DNA of 12,010 nt from CAZNMF01 sp035547155 (GTDB lineage: Bacteria; Acidobacteriota; Vicinamibacteria; Vicinamibacterales; SCN-69-37), in NCBI GenBank assembly GCA_035547155.1, contig DASZVJ010000129.1:1-12010 (forward strand), in the 5' to 3' direction. Of this stretch, positions 1 through 6,409 are shown in pieces. The notes under the pieces are model-generated. The model ran no database searches. It was not told the origin of the DNA and saw only the letters and a program-made list of their open reading frames with translations. Numbering within the stretch: the first letter of the stretch is position 1; the number at the start of each line of letters is the position of its first letter. Position numbers and translations under genes: made by a program.

Positions 1-329
1 TCGAACGCGTGATCGAAATGGCTGTGTCCGGTGAGGAGGAGATTGACTTTCGCCGCGCCGCCCAGGGCCGAGAGCACGCGCGCCACGGCCCGGCTGTCCG
101 ACACCTGCGGAGTACGGGTTCGAGCCAGGCCGCTCGGCCCACCGAAGAACTCGCGCTCGGGGATCCGCGAGATGTACCCGTCAGTCAGCACGCCGGTCGT
201 GCCGAAGTCGTAGTAGACGTTCGAGATCGACATCCACGTGATGTCGACCGACGAGGGCGGCGTTGCGGCGGGCACGGATGACGATGCCGTGACGGCTGCG
301 ACGATGGCGGTGAGGATGAGCCGGAGCAT
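1..329 (-). CDS. Secreted metallo-beta-lactamase-fold hydrolase, 5' part only
   Basis: Reading the minus strand gives an open frame that leaves the window at its left edge, so only about 109 residues are visible. It begins with a hydrophobic signal peptide (roughly residues 1-22, ending near SSVPAA) and reaches the sequence GHSHFDHAF at residues 101-109. This is the HxHxDH zinc-binding signature of the metallo-beta-lactamase superfamily (H102, H104, D106, H107). The family is mostly hydrolytic; the substrate cannot be told from this fragment. I chose the ATG at 329 because an AGGA lies 8 bases upstream. An in-frame ATG at 338 would add three residues and has no well-placed Shine-Dalgarno. The gene is divergent from the LolA-like/TonB receptor pair. 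The superfamily call is firm because of the motif; function and gene end are unknown. Confidence 0.8.
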   Translation of the reverse strand, partial: MLRLILTAIVAAVTASSSVPAATPPSSVDITWMSISNVYYDFGTTGVLTDGYISRIPEREFFGGPSGLARTRTPQVSDSRAVARVLSALGGAAKVNLLLTGHSHFDHAF

Positions 330-418
330 GGCCGTCATCCTACCGTCCGACGCGGGCGACCGAAATATTTTGTCGAACGGACCGAACTTTTTCCTCGTCG
401 AAGGTGTCTTAGTATCCC

Positions 419-437
419 GAACGTTCCCCGTACGTTC
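419..437. promoter_or_regulatory. Inverted repeat GAACGT-N7-ACGTTC, possible operator
   Basis: Perfect 6-base arms GAACGT (419-424) and ACGTTC (432-437) flank seven bases. It lies between two divergent genes, about 80 bases upstream of the metallo-hydrolase start, where a dimeric regulator could bind. No regulator gene is visible nearby and the arms are short, so chance is possible. Confidence 0.25.
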
Positions 438-463
438 ACTCATCTTTACCGGAACTGCACAGG

Positions 464-490
464 CCTGCTGACTCGGCCGAGGTCGGCAGG
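464..490. repeat. 27-base palindrome in divergent intergenic region
   Basis: Arms CCTGCTGAC (464-472) and GTCGGCAGG (482-490) pair over nine positions, one being a T-G wobble, around the self-complementary centre TCGGCCGAG. No T-run follows on either strand, so it does not look like an intrinsic terminator. It may be an operator or a decayed palindromic repeat. Confidence 0.4.
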
Positions 491-695
491 ACATGAAGGT
501 CTCGGCCCAACCGCTCGTTGTGTGCGTACGTCCAAGGTCGCGGGAATGGGCGGCCGCTGCGCCACGACGTGCGATGCGCTGGTTCGTGCGTGAAGTGAAA
601 TGCTCGCGTCGCGGCGGCAGTAATACGCAGCATCGGCACGACAACAGGAACGATCACCTGTCAGCCAGGTGGCCGGAGTGAGGAGCAGGCACCGT

Positions 696-1769
696 ATGCG
701 CGCAAGGGCACGTTCGGGGATGGCGGCCGTCTGGGGGCTCGTCGCGGGGCTGGCGTCCGTCGGCGTTGCCGCGCAAACGCCGCCGCCGGCCGCGCCGGCA
801 TCCGCGCCGATGCCGCCGGTTGCGGCCGGACGTCAGGCTGGCGCGCCTGCTCCAGCGCCGGCGCCACCGCCGGACCCAGCTGCCGTCGCGCGCGCGGCGG
901 ACATTCTCAAAGCCGCGCGGCAGGCGCTCGGCGGCGACAAGCTCGCGTCGATCAAGACGCTCGTCGCGTCGGGGCAGGCCAAGCGCGTGCGCGGCAACAA
1001 CCTCGTTCCCATCGAGTTCGAGATCGATCTGGAATTGCCGGACAAATACCTGCGCAAGGATGAGTCGCCCGCCGAGGAGTCCGATCCGACCTCCATCGGC
1101 TTCAACGGCGGGGATCTCATCCAGGCGCCGGCCTCGTCGATTCCAGCGATGCCGGCGCGACCTGGGGGGCCTCCGGCCCCCAGTCCGGCTCAGCTCGACG
1201 CGCAACGCACGGCGCGCGTCGTGACGATCAAGCAGGACTTCGTACGGCTCGCGCTCGGGATCTTCGCCGACTCGTTCGCCACGTATCCGCTGACGTTCGC
1301 GTACGCCGCGCAAGCCGAGGCGCCGCAGGGCAAGGCGGACGTGCTCGACGTCACGGGCGCCAACAACTTCAAGCTGCGCTTCTTCGTCAACAGCGACACG
1401 CGTCTGCCGATCATGGTCAGTTGGACGCAGCCGCCGACCAACGTCATCGTCACCGTGCCTGGCCAGCCGCCGCCGGCCACCGTCGCGCCCGGCGCCGTCG
1501 TCGTCGAGGGACCGGCTGCGCCCGCGGCATCGGCCACGCAGGACGAAAAAGCGGCGTACGCCAAGGCCGTGCAGGCGGTTCGTCAGAAGGCGCAGGCCAC
1601 GCCCGTCGAGAATCGCCTCTACTTCGCGGACTATCGCGACGTCGACGGCGTGCTGTTCCCGTTCCGGCTGCGCCGCGCGATTGGCGCGGACACGACGGAG
1701 GAGACCACGTTCGATCGGTTTCGCATCAACGCGAAGATCGCTCCCCAGAAGTTCGTCGTCGTGAAATAG
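696..1769 (+). CDS. Secreted LolA-like protein paired with a TonB receptor
   Basis: A 357-residue protein of uncertain function. The ATG at 696 is preceded by AGGAG at 681-685 (10-base spacing), better supported than the upstream GTG at 669. It has a signal peptide (basic MRARARSG, hydrophobic core, cleavage near VAAQ at residues 24-27) and a Pro/Ala-rich linker to about residue 62. The globular part starts with ILKAARQALGG and ends with a segment of the type YFADYRDVDGVLFPFRL, followed by a TTEETTFDRFRIN strand. That pattern resembles the periplasmic outer-membrane lipoprotein-sorting (LolA/LppX-like) fold, but there is no lipobox and the assignment is by resemblance only. Two more Pro/Ala-rich inserts lie near residues 140-170 and 255-280. 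It ends 12 bases before the TonB-dependent receptor, so the two are probably co-transcribed and may act together in the periplasm. Confidence 0.7.
   Translation: MRARARSGMAAVWGLVAGLASVGVAAQTPPPAAPASAPMPPVAAGRQAGAPAPAPAPPPDPAAVARAADILKAARQALGGDKLASIKTLVASGQAKRVRGNNLVPIEFEIDLELPDKYLRKDESPAEESDPTSIGFNGGDLIQAPASSIPAMPARPGGPPAPSPAQLDAQRTARVVTIKQDFVRLALGIFADSFATYPLTFAYAAQAEAPQGKADVLDVTGANNFKLRFFVNSDTRLPIMVSWTQPPTNVIVTVPGQPPPATVAPGAVVVEGPAAPAASATQDEKAAYAKAVQAVRQKAQATPVENRLYFADYRDVDGVLFPFRLRRAIGADTTEETTFDRFRINAKIAPQKFVVVK
1162..1183. repeat. GC-rich hairpin inside the LolA-like gene
   Basis: Arms CTGGGGG (1162-1168) and CCCCCAG (1177-1183) pair perfectly. They encode part of a Pro/Gly/Ala-rich insert (ARPGGPPAPSPAQ) between two more conserved-looking segments. 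It could be a repeat unit inserted in frame, or only low-complexity coding sequence. Confidence 0.4.
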
Positions 1770-1781
1770 ACAGGAGTCGTC

Positions 1782-4454
1782 ATGCGTCAGTGGGTGTCGA
1801 ACGCGCTCGCGATCGCGGGCGTGCTGGTGATGTGTGTGCGTCCGGTGCCGGCGCGCGCGCAGGGCAATCGCGGCCGCCTGTCCGTCACGGTGACGGATGC
1901 GACCGGCGCCGTGCTGCCGACCGCCACCGTCACGGTGACGGGCCTCGAGGCGTCGACGCGTGCGGCCACGCTGGCGCCCGTCACGGCGAGCGACGTCGGC
2001 GTCGCCACGTTCACCAATCTCGCGCCCGGCCGGTACTCGATCGAGGCGACGTTTCCGTCCTTCGACAAGACGATCCTCAAGGACGTGCGCATCCGGGCCG
2101 GCGAGAACCGGCAGACGATCGTGCTCCGGCTGAGCACGATGAGCGATGAGATCACCGTCGGCCGCGATCGCGAGGAGGCCGCGTCGGATCGATCGAGCAC
2201 CTTCGGGACGGCGCTGACGCGGGAGCAAATCGAGGCGCTGCCCGAAGACGAGACGGAGATGGCGAACCAGCTGCGTGCGCTGGGCGGTCCTGACGCGGTC
2301 ATCAAGGTCGACAGCTTCGAGGGGGCGCAGCTGCCGCCGAAATCGCAGATCAAGTCGATTCGCATCACGCGCGATCAGTTCGCGGCCGAGAACCACTACG
2401 CCGGTGGCATCTCGATTGACATCGTGACGCAGCCGGGCGTCGGCCCGCTGCGCTCGAACGTCCGTACCGGCTTCTACGACAGCGCCCTCGACGGCCGGAA
2501 CGATCTCATCCGGCAGCGCACGCCGACGCAGAATCGCAATTACGGTGGCAGCGTCACGGGCACGTTGATCCCGAACAAAAGCTCCTTTTCCCTCGGCCTC
2601 AGCGGTCAGGACGCGTTTCAGGTGCCCGTGGCCTACGGCTATGACGGGAACAACGCGCTCGTTGCCGGCAACCTGCCGATTCGCCAGACGTCGCGAGGAT
2701 GGGGCGGGTCGGGATCGATCGACTACGCCCTGACCAAAGATCAAACCCTGCGCGCCGGGTTCAACCGAAACGTCTCGAACAGCGACAACATGGGCCTGGG
2801 GAACTTCAACTACGATCTTCAGAGCGCGTACGCGCAGAAACGGACGAACTCGAGCTTTCGCATTCAGGAATCGGGACCGCTGGGACGGCGGTTCTTCACG
2901 AGCACGCGCTTTTCGATCGGCACGTCGCTCATGGACCTCCACTCAGCCGTCGAGGCGCCGACGATCATCGTCCTGCAGAAGAGCACCATCGGCGGCGCGC
3001 AGCAGGCCGGCAGCACACGAAACCAGTCGCTGTTCTTCGCGCAGGATCTCGACTACATCCGTGGCCGGCATTCCGTGCGGATGGGGCTGCAGGTCGACGG
3101 GCAAGGTTATCGGACCGATCAGCAGTCCAACTATCTCGGCACGTACACGTTCGTCGGCCTCGACGAGTACAACGCCGGTACGCCGCGCAGTTACACGCAG
3201 CGGATCGGCGATCCCACGATCAAGTATTGGAACTTCCAGACCGGCGTGTATCTCCAGGACGACATCAAGCTCCGCAAGAACCTGACGATGACGCCGGGCG
3301 TGCGGTACGAGCTGCAGACGCACGTCGGCGATCGGCGCAACGTCGGGCCGCGATTCGGCGTGACCTGGGCCCCGTTCAAGAGCGGCCAGACGACGCTACG
3401 CGGCAGCGCCGGCATCTTCTACGACTGGCTCGGGACGAGCACCTACGAGCAGACGCTGCGTTTCGACGGCTTCCATCAGCAGGAAATCAACATCATCAAT
3501 CCGAGCTATCCGGATCCGAACATCGACGTCGACACACAGGTGCTGCCGACGAATCGATATCTGCTCGGTGACGACATCCGCCTCGCGAGGACGACGCGTT
3601 ACAGCGCGGGCATCAATCAGACGCTGCTCAAGAAGCTCAGCCTCGGCCTCACGTACTCCGACAGCCGCGGATCAGGCCTGCTGGTCGGACAGAATCTCAA
3701 CGCGCCGATCGACGGTGTGCGACCGGATCCGCGATTCGCGAACGTGATCCAGGCGGTGTCAGACGGCCGATCCCGGCAGCGCAGTGCGTCGTTCAACTCG
3801 AGCCTGAATCTGTCGAAGGGGCCATCGGGCCCTGCCGCGTCAGGACCGCTGTTCGACTGGCGTCGCGGGCTCTACGTGTCGGCGTACTACACCTACAGTC
3901 AGTTCGAGAACGACACGGACGGCGCATTCAGTCCGCCGGCGAGCGGCAATCTTGCGCTCGAATGGGGGCCGGCGCCCGGCGACGTCCGTCATCGCGGCTC
4001 GTTCTACATCAGCACGAGTGTGCTCAAGAATCTGAACGGTCAGTTTGGCATTTCCGTGTCCTCGGCGCCGCCGCTGAACGTGCAGAGCGGCGTCGATACG
4101 AACGGGGATCTGATCTTCAACGATCGACCCGACGGCTACAGCCGCGACAGCGAGCGCACGACCGGGCGATGGAGCGCGGACGGGTACCTCAGCTATTCGT
4201 TCGGCCTGGGTCAGCAGCGGATGACGCAATCGCAGGGCGTCATGATCCAGTCGGTCAACGGCGTGCTGTCGGCCACGGCGGCCGCAGCGCAGGCCGCGCC
4301 GCGCTATCGCATTTACATCAGCTGCGATATTCGCAATCTGACGAATCACGGCAATCTCATCGGCTACACGAGCATTCTCGGGCCGAACTTCAAGACGCCC
4401 ACCGGCGTGGACGGCGTGCGCCGGATCACGTTCAACATGGGCGTGCAGTTCTGA
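1782..4454 (+). CDS. TonB-dependent outer-membrane receptor with CarboxypepD_reg-like domain
   Basis: An 890-residue outer-membrane protein. The ATG at 1782 follows an AGGAG about 6 bases upstream. A signal peptide (residues 1-26, ending PARA before QGNRG) leads into a carboxypeptidase-regulatory-like beta-sandwich (about 30-117, with the typical VTVTDATGAVLPTATVTV start and NLAPGRYSIEA). A plug-like segment follows (about 120-215, including REQIEALPEDETEMANQLRALGG and GGISIDIVTQPG). The rest is a beta-barrel rich in alternating aromatic strands and ends in Phe (MGVQF), the usual outer-membrane barrel C-terminus. Members of this Oar/SusC-like group import large or scarce substrates using TonB energy, but the ligand cannot be predicted. 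It follows the LolA-like gene by 12 bases. Its stop is 17 bases from the convergent yciH stop. Confidence 0.92.
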   Translation: MRQWVSNALAIAGVLVMCVRPVPARAQGNRGRLSVTVTDATGAVLPTATVTVTGLEASTRAATLAPVTASDVGVATFTNLAPGRYSIEATFPSFDKTILKDVRIRAGENRQTIVLRLSTMSDEITVGRDREEAASDRSSTFGTALTREQIEALPEDETEMANQLRALGGPDAVIKVDSFEGAQLPPKSQIKSIRITRDQFAAENHYAGGISIDIVTQPGVGPLRSNVRTGFYDSALDGRNDLIRQRTPTQNRNYGGSVTGTLIPNKSSFSLGLSGQDAFQVPVAYGYDGNNALVAGNLPIRQTSRGWGGSGSIDYALTKDQTLRAGFNRNVSNSDNMGLGNFNYDLQSAYAQKRTNSSFRIQESGPLGRRFFTSTRFSIGTSLMDLHSAVEAPTIIVLQKSTIGGAQQAGSTRNQSLFFAQDLDYIRGRHSVRMGLQVDGQGYRTDQQSNYLGTYTFVGLDEYNAGTPRSYTQRIGDPTIKYWNFQTGVYLQDDIKLRKNLTMTPGVRYELQTHVGDRRNVGPRFGVTWAPFKSGQTTLRGSAGIFYDWLGTSTYEQTLRFDGFHQQEINIINPSYPDPNIDVDTQVLPTNRYLLGDDIRLARTTRYSAGINQTLLKKLSLGLTYSDSRGSGLLVGQNLNAPIDGVRPDPRFANVIQAVSDGRSRQRSASFNSSLNLSKGPSGPAASGPLFDWRRGLYVSAYYTYSQFENDTDGAFSPPASGNLALEWGPAPGDVRHRGSFYISTSVLKNLNGQFGISVSSAPPLNVQSGVDTNGDLIFNDRPDGYSRDSERTTGRWSADGYLSYSFGLGQQRMTQSQGVMIQSVNGVLSATAAAAQAAPRYRIYISCDIRNLTNHGNLIGYTSILGPNFKTPTGVDGVRRITFNMGVQF

Positions 4455-4458
4455 GGCG

Positions 4459-4471
4459 CGCCGATCCGGCG
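4459..4471. terminator. Small hairpin between convergent genes
   Basis: CGCCG (4459-4463) and CGGCG (4467-4471) pair around ATC. The hairpin lies in the 17-base gap between the TonB receptor stop and the yciH stop. There is no T-run on either strand, so a terminator role is a guess from position. Confidence 0.25.
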
Positions 4472-4867
4472 TCACGATCCCTTCGTGACTTTCTTCACGC
4501 CGCGATCGGCGAGCAGCGCCGGCAGCCGATCGCGGTGATCGCCTTGCAGCACGATCGCGTCGCCTTCGATCACGCCGCCACAGCCCAGTTGGGACTTCAG
4601 CGATTTCAGCCAGCGCTCGAGATCGGGCGCGCGCAGATCGAGATGATCGACGATCGTCACCGCCTTGCCGCCGCGGCCCGCGCGCTCGAGCCGCACGACG
4701 GCGCGCGCGGGGCTCTTCGCCGGTGCAAGGGACGCCGGACCTTGCTCCTCGGAGCGCCGGACCTTCAGGTCCGGCGTCGCCATCGCCGCTTCCGTCTCCG
4801 GCCTTGTTCCGCGCAACCCTCCGAGCGCCGCAAACGGATTGTGAAACGGCTTGCGTTCGTCGGTCAT
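4472..4867 (-). CDS. yciH: SUI1/YciH-family (eIF1-like) protein
   Basis: A 131-residue protein. The start at 4867 (MTDERKPFHNPFAALGG) is chosen over an ATG 27 bases further upstream because a GGAG precedes it closely and related proteins start similarly. Residues 56-128 form a SUI1 domain: VVRLERAGRGGKAVTIVDHL, then the LGCGG turn at 95-99, then VLQGDHRDRLPALLADRG. The family is homologous to eukaryotic/archaeal eIF1; bacterial YciH is thought to influence start-codon selection fidelity. Residues 20-55 form a low-complexity linker, and residues 31-45 (TPDLKVRRSEEQGPA) are encoded by a palindromic DNA repeat (4744-4775) that resembles an intergenic repeat before dapA. The gene is divergent from the lysine operon leader and convergent with the TonB receptor. 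Confidence 0.85.
   Translation of the reverse strand: MTDERKPFHNPFAALGGLRGTRPETEAAMATPDLKVRRSEEQGPASLAPAKSPARAVVRLERAGRGGKAVTIVDHLDLRAPDLERWLKSLKSQLGCGGVIEGDAIVLQGDHRDRLPALLADRGVKKVTKGS
4744..4775 (-). repeat. Palindromic repeat embedded in yciH coding sequence
   Basis: Two abutting palindromes lie inside yciH: GCTCC-TC-GGAGC (4744-4755) and arms GCCGGACCT / AGGTCCGGC around TC (4756-4775). The second has the same architecture as the intergenic palindrome at 8576-8595 (arms GCCGGGTCT / AGACCCGGC, same TC centre). A partial extra copy, GCCGGACCTT, begins near 4733. The repeat stays in frame and codes for the linker peptide. Confidence 0.7.
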
Positions 4868-4906
4868 CGCGCTCCAGTGTGCACGATCGCGCAATCGGCC
4901 CGTACC

Positions 4907-4936
4907 TTGACGTCATTCCCCGGAGGCCGGTATCCT
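4907..4936 (+). promoter_or_regulatory. Putative sigma70-type promoter of the lysine operon leader
   Basis: TTGACG (4907-4912, five of six matches to the -35 consensus) and TATCCT (4931-4936, four of six to the -10) are 18 bases apart. Transcription would start near 4943. The -35 overlaps the perfect palindrome TGACGTCA (4908-4915), a possible operator. Support comes from position: a plus-strand terminator at 5074-5107 needs a plus-strand transcript starting in this gap. Confidence 0.5.
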
Positions 4937-4948
4937 TCTACTCCGGTC

Positions 4949-5035
4949 ATGTCCCTCGTCCTCTTCGCCACTCGAAAGCGGTTCGACCGAAAGCGGGTGA
5001 AGTCCGCCTCGGCGGTGGCGAGGGTGTGCGCGTAG
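4949..5035 (+). CDS. Possible 28-residue leader peptide upstream of asd
   Basis: A short ORF starts at ATG 4949 and stops at TAG 5033-5035, inside the leader of the lysine operon. The peptide is basic. Its middle, RKRFDRKRVK, holds all three Lys codons (4976, 4991, 5000; all AAG) and four of the five Arg codons, encoded partly by a direct repeat CGAAAGCGG. There is no good Shine-Dalgarno, and the predicted transcript start is only about six bases before the ATG. Position and Lys/Arg content suggest a ribosome-stalling attenuator peptide, but an ORF of this length could occur by chance in GC-rich DNA. It resembles no protein I know. Confidence 0.3.
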   Translation: MSLVLFATRKRFDRKRVKSASAVARVCA

Positions 5036-5107
5036 GATTGGCCTGATTCACGTCCGGCCGTCACGGCCCCACGAACCCGCCGCTGCGACCAGCACGGCGG
5101 GTTTTTT
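5010..5107 (+). terminator. Intrinsic terminator / attenuator before asd
   Basis: AACCCGCCG (5074-5082) pairs perfectly with CGGCGGGTT (5095-5103), and six Ts run from 5102 to 5107: a textbook intrinsic terminator, on the plus strand only. It lies 41 bases before the asd start codon and behind no complete plus-strand gene, so it ends a leader transcript. CGGCGG at 5010-5015, inside the leader ORF, could pair with CCGCCG of the terminator's 5' arm (5077-5082) as an antiterminator. CCGC at 5004-5007 could sequester it. A hairpin GGCCG-TCA-CGGCC (5056-5068) would bring the arms together. The terminator is firm; the switching model is inference. Confidence 0.8.
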
Positions 5108-5148
5108 GTTGTCCACGAACCGATGGAACGGAACGACAGAGCAGAGCA

Positions 5149-6336
5149 ATGACCACGACTGATGGAACGAACAGGCCGCGACCGCGCGTCGGCATCATCG
5201 GCTGGCGCGGCATGGTGGGCTCGGTCCTCATGCAGCGCATGCGCGCCGAGCGCGATTTCGATCACATCGCGCCGATCTTTTTCTCCACCTCGCAGGTAGG
5301 CGGCGCGGCGCCCGCGATCGACGGCACGTCCGCCTCGACGCTGAAGGACGCGAAGAATCTGGCCGATCTCGCCGCGTGCGACGTTCTGATCTCCTGCCAG
5401 GGCGGCGACTACACGACGGAGATTCATCCGCAACTGCGCAAGGCCGGATGGGACGGCTACTGGATCGACGCGGCGTCCACGCTGCGCATGTCCGATCGCG
5501 CGATCATCGTGCTCGATCCCGTCAATCGCGACGTCATCGATCGCGCGGTCGACGGCGGTATCCGTGACTTCATCGGCGGCAACTGCACGGTCAGCCTCAT
5601 GCTGATGGCGATGACGGGCCTGTTCCGCGCCGGCCTCGTCGAGTGGGTCAGCGCGATGACGTATCAGGCCGCGTCGGGCGCCGGCGCCAAGCAGATGCGC
5701 GAGCTCGTCGCACAGATGGGCGCCGCGTACGCATCGGTGAAGACGCTGCTCGACGATCCCGCCAGCGCGATCGACGTGATCGATCGCACGATGGCGGCGA
5801 CGCTGCGCAGCGACGCATTTCCGACGACGAACTTCGGCCATCCGCTCGCGGGCAGTTTGCTGCCGTGGATCGACAAGGACCTCGGCAACGGCCAGAGCCG
5901 CGAAGAATGGAAGGCGCTCGTCGAGTGCAACAAGATCATCGGGCGCACCGGCCAGCCGATTCCGGTCGACGGCATCTGCGTGCGCGTTGGCGCGATGCGT
6001 TGTCACAGCCAGGCGCTCACCGTGAAGCTGACGCGCGACGTGCCGCTGGCCGAGATCGAACGGCTGCTCGCGTCCGCGCACGAATGGGTGCGCGTCGTGC
6101 CGAACAACAAGGAACAGACGCTCGCGCAGTTGACGCCGGCGGCCGTTACCGGCACGCTGGCCGTGCCCGTCGGCCGCTTGCGCAAGCTCGCGATGGGATC
6201 GGACTATCTCGGCGCGTTCACCGTCGGGGATCAGCTGCTGTGGGGCGCCGCGGAGCCGCTGCGGCGCATGCTCAGGATTCTGGTCGGGGCCAAAGCGGCA
6301 ATCACGAATCGTTTGACGCACGCGGCGGGACGATGA
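5149..6336 (+). CDS. asd: Aspartate-semialdehyde dehydrogenase, E. coli type
   Basis: A 395-residue enzyme that reduces aspartyl-4-phosphate to aspartate semialdehyde with NADPH, the branch-point step to lysine/diaminopimelate, threonine and methionine. The N-terminal Rossmann segment VGIIGWRGMVGSVLMQRM is almost the same as in E. coli Asd. The catalytic Cys is C146 in GGNCTVSLML and the catalytic His is H286 in RCHSQA. Other conserved stretches are CQGGDYT (83-89), WIDAAS (105-110) and TPAAVTGTL. It is longer than E. coli Asd (367) by about 11 residues at the N-terminus and a basic tail of about 18 at the C-terminus. The start ATG has only a weak GAG-type Shine-Dalgarno. It is the first gene after the attenuator-like leader; lysC follows after 73 bases. 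Confidence 0.95.
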   Translation: MTTTDGTNRPRPRVGIIGWRGMVGSVLMQRMRAERDFDHIAPIFFSTSQVGGAAPAIDGTSASTLKDAKNLADLAACDVLISCQGGDYTTEIHPQLRKAGWDGYWIDAASTLRMSDRAIIVLDPVNRDVIDRAVDGGIRDFIGGNCTVSLMLMAMTGLFRAGLVEWVSAMTYQAASGAGAKQMRELVAQMGAAYASVKTLLDDPASAIDVIDRTMAATLRSDAFPTTNFGHPLAGSLLPWIDKDLGNGQSREEWKALVECNKIIGRTGQPIPVDGICVRVGAMRCHSQALTVKLTRDVPLAEIERLLASAHEWVRVVPNNKEQTLAQLTPAAVTGTLAVPVGRLRKLAMGSDYLGAFTVGDQLLWGAAEPLRRMLRILVGAKAAITNRLTHAAGR

Positions 6337-6409
6337 TCGTCGTCGGCGGGCGGCCACAAGGGCCGCCCCTACGTTCTGGCACGAGCAAGGCGGAGGGATA
6401 TTTTCTTCC
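6337..6409. other. asd-lysC spacer carrying a palindromic repeat
   Basis: The 73-base gap holds the GGGCGGCC/GGCCGCCC hairpin (6348-6368) followed by GGAGGG at 6392-6397, which is the probable lysC ribosome binding site with a somewhat long 12-base spacing. No promoter or T-run is seen, so asd and lysC are probably co-transcribed through the hairpin. Confidence 0.6.
6348..6372 (-). repeat. REP-like palindrome, family 1, copy 1
   Basis: Stem arms GGGCGGCC (6348-6355) and GGCCGCCC (6361-6368) with loop ACAAG. On the minus strand the hairpin is directly preceded by GTAG (complement of CTAC at 6369-6372). The 21-base core is identical to that at 10570-10590. A GTAG or GGAG foot at the hairpin base is the known hallmark of REP elements recognised by REP-associated tyrosine transposases. 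Confidence 0.8.

Larger units (their letters stand above)
330..695. other. Divergent intergenic region
   Basis: About 365 bases separate the divergent metallo-hydrolase and LolA-like genes. The only AT-richer patch is near 361-395. ORFs of 60-75 codons on both strands have no ribosome binding site or recognisable protein features. A weak plus-strand promoter guess is GTGAAA (595-600), an 18-base spacer, then AGTAAT (619-624), about 65 bases before the LolA-like start codon. Two inverted repeats are listed separately. Confidence 0.5.

Noticed and set aside
9..281. A 90-codon plus-strand ORF at the left edge
   Set aside because: The minus strand here encodes a signal peptide and the HxHxDH motif of a metallo-beta-lactamase-fold protein, which explains the open frame.
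436..681. Small ORFs of 60-75 codons on both strands in the divergent gap
   Set aside because: No ribosome binding site, signal sequence or recognisable domain, and composition typical of random GC-rich frames.
654..2942. A 762-codon minus-strand ORF opposite the LolA-like and TonB receptor genes
   Set aside because: It is extremely Arg-rich with no domain features, a shadow frame typical of GC-rich DNA. The plus-strand genes have signal peptides, ribosome binding sites and recognisable domains.
4940..5110. Known riboswitch (lysine L-box, T-box, SAM-I, cobalamin) or T-box-like AGGGTG motif
   Set aside because: GAGGGTGTGCGCG at 5020-5032 resembles the T-box start but lacks the TGGNACC bulge needed for tRNA acceptor pairing. 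None of the other conserved cores could be found by eye.
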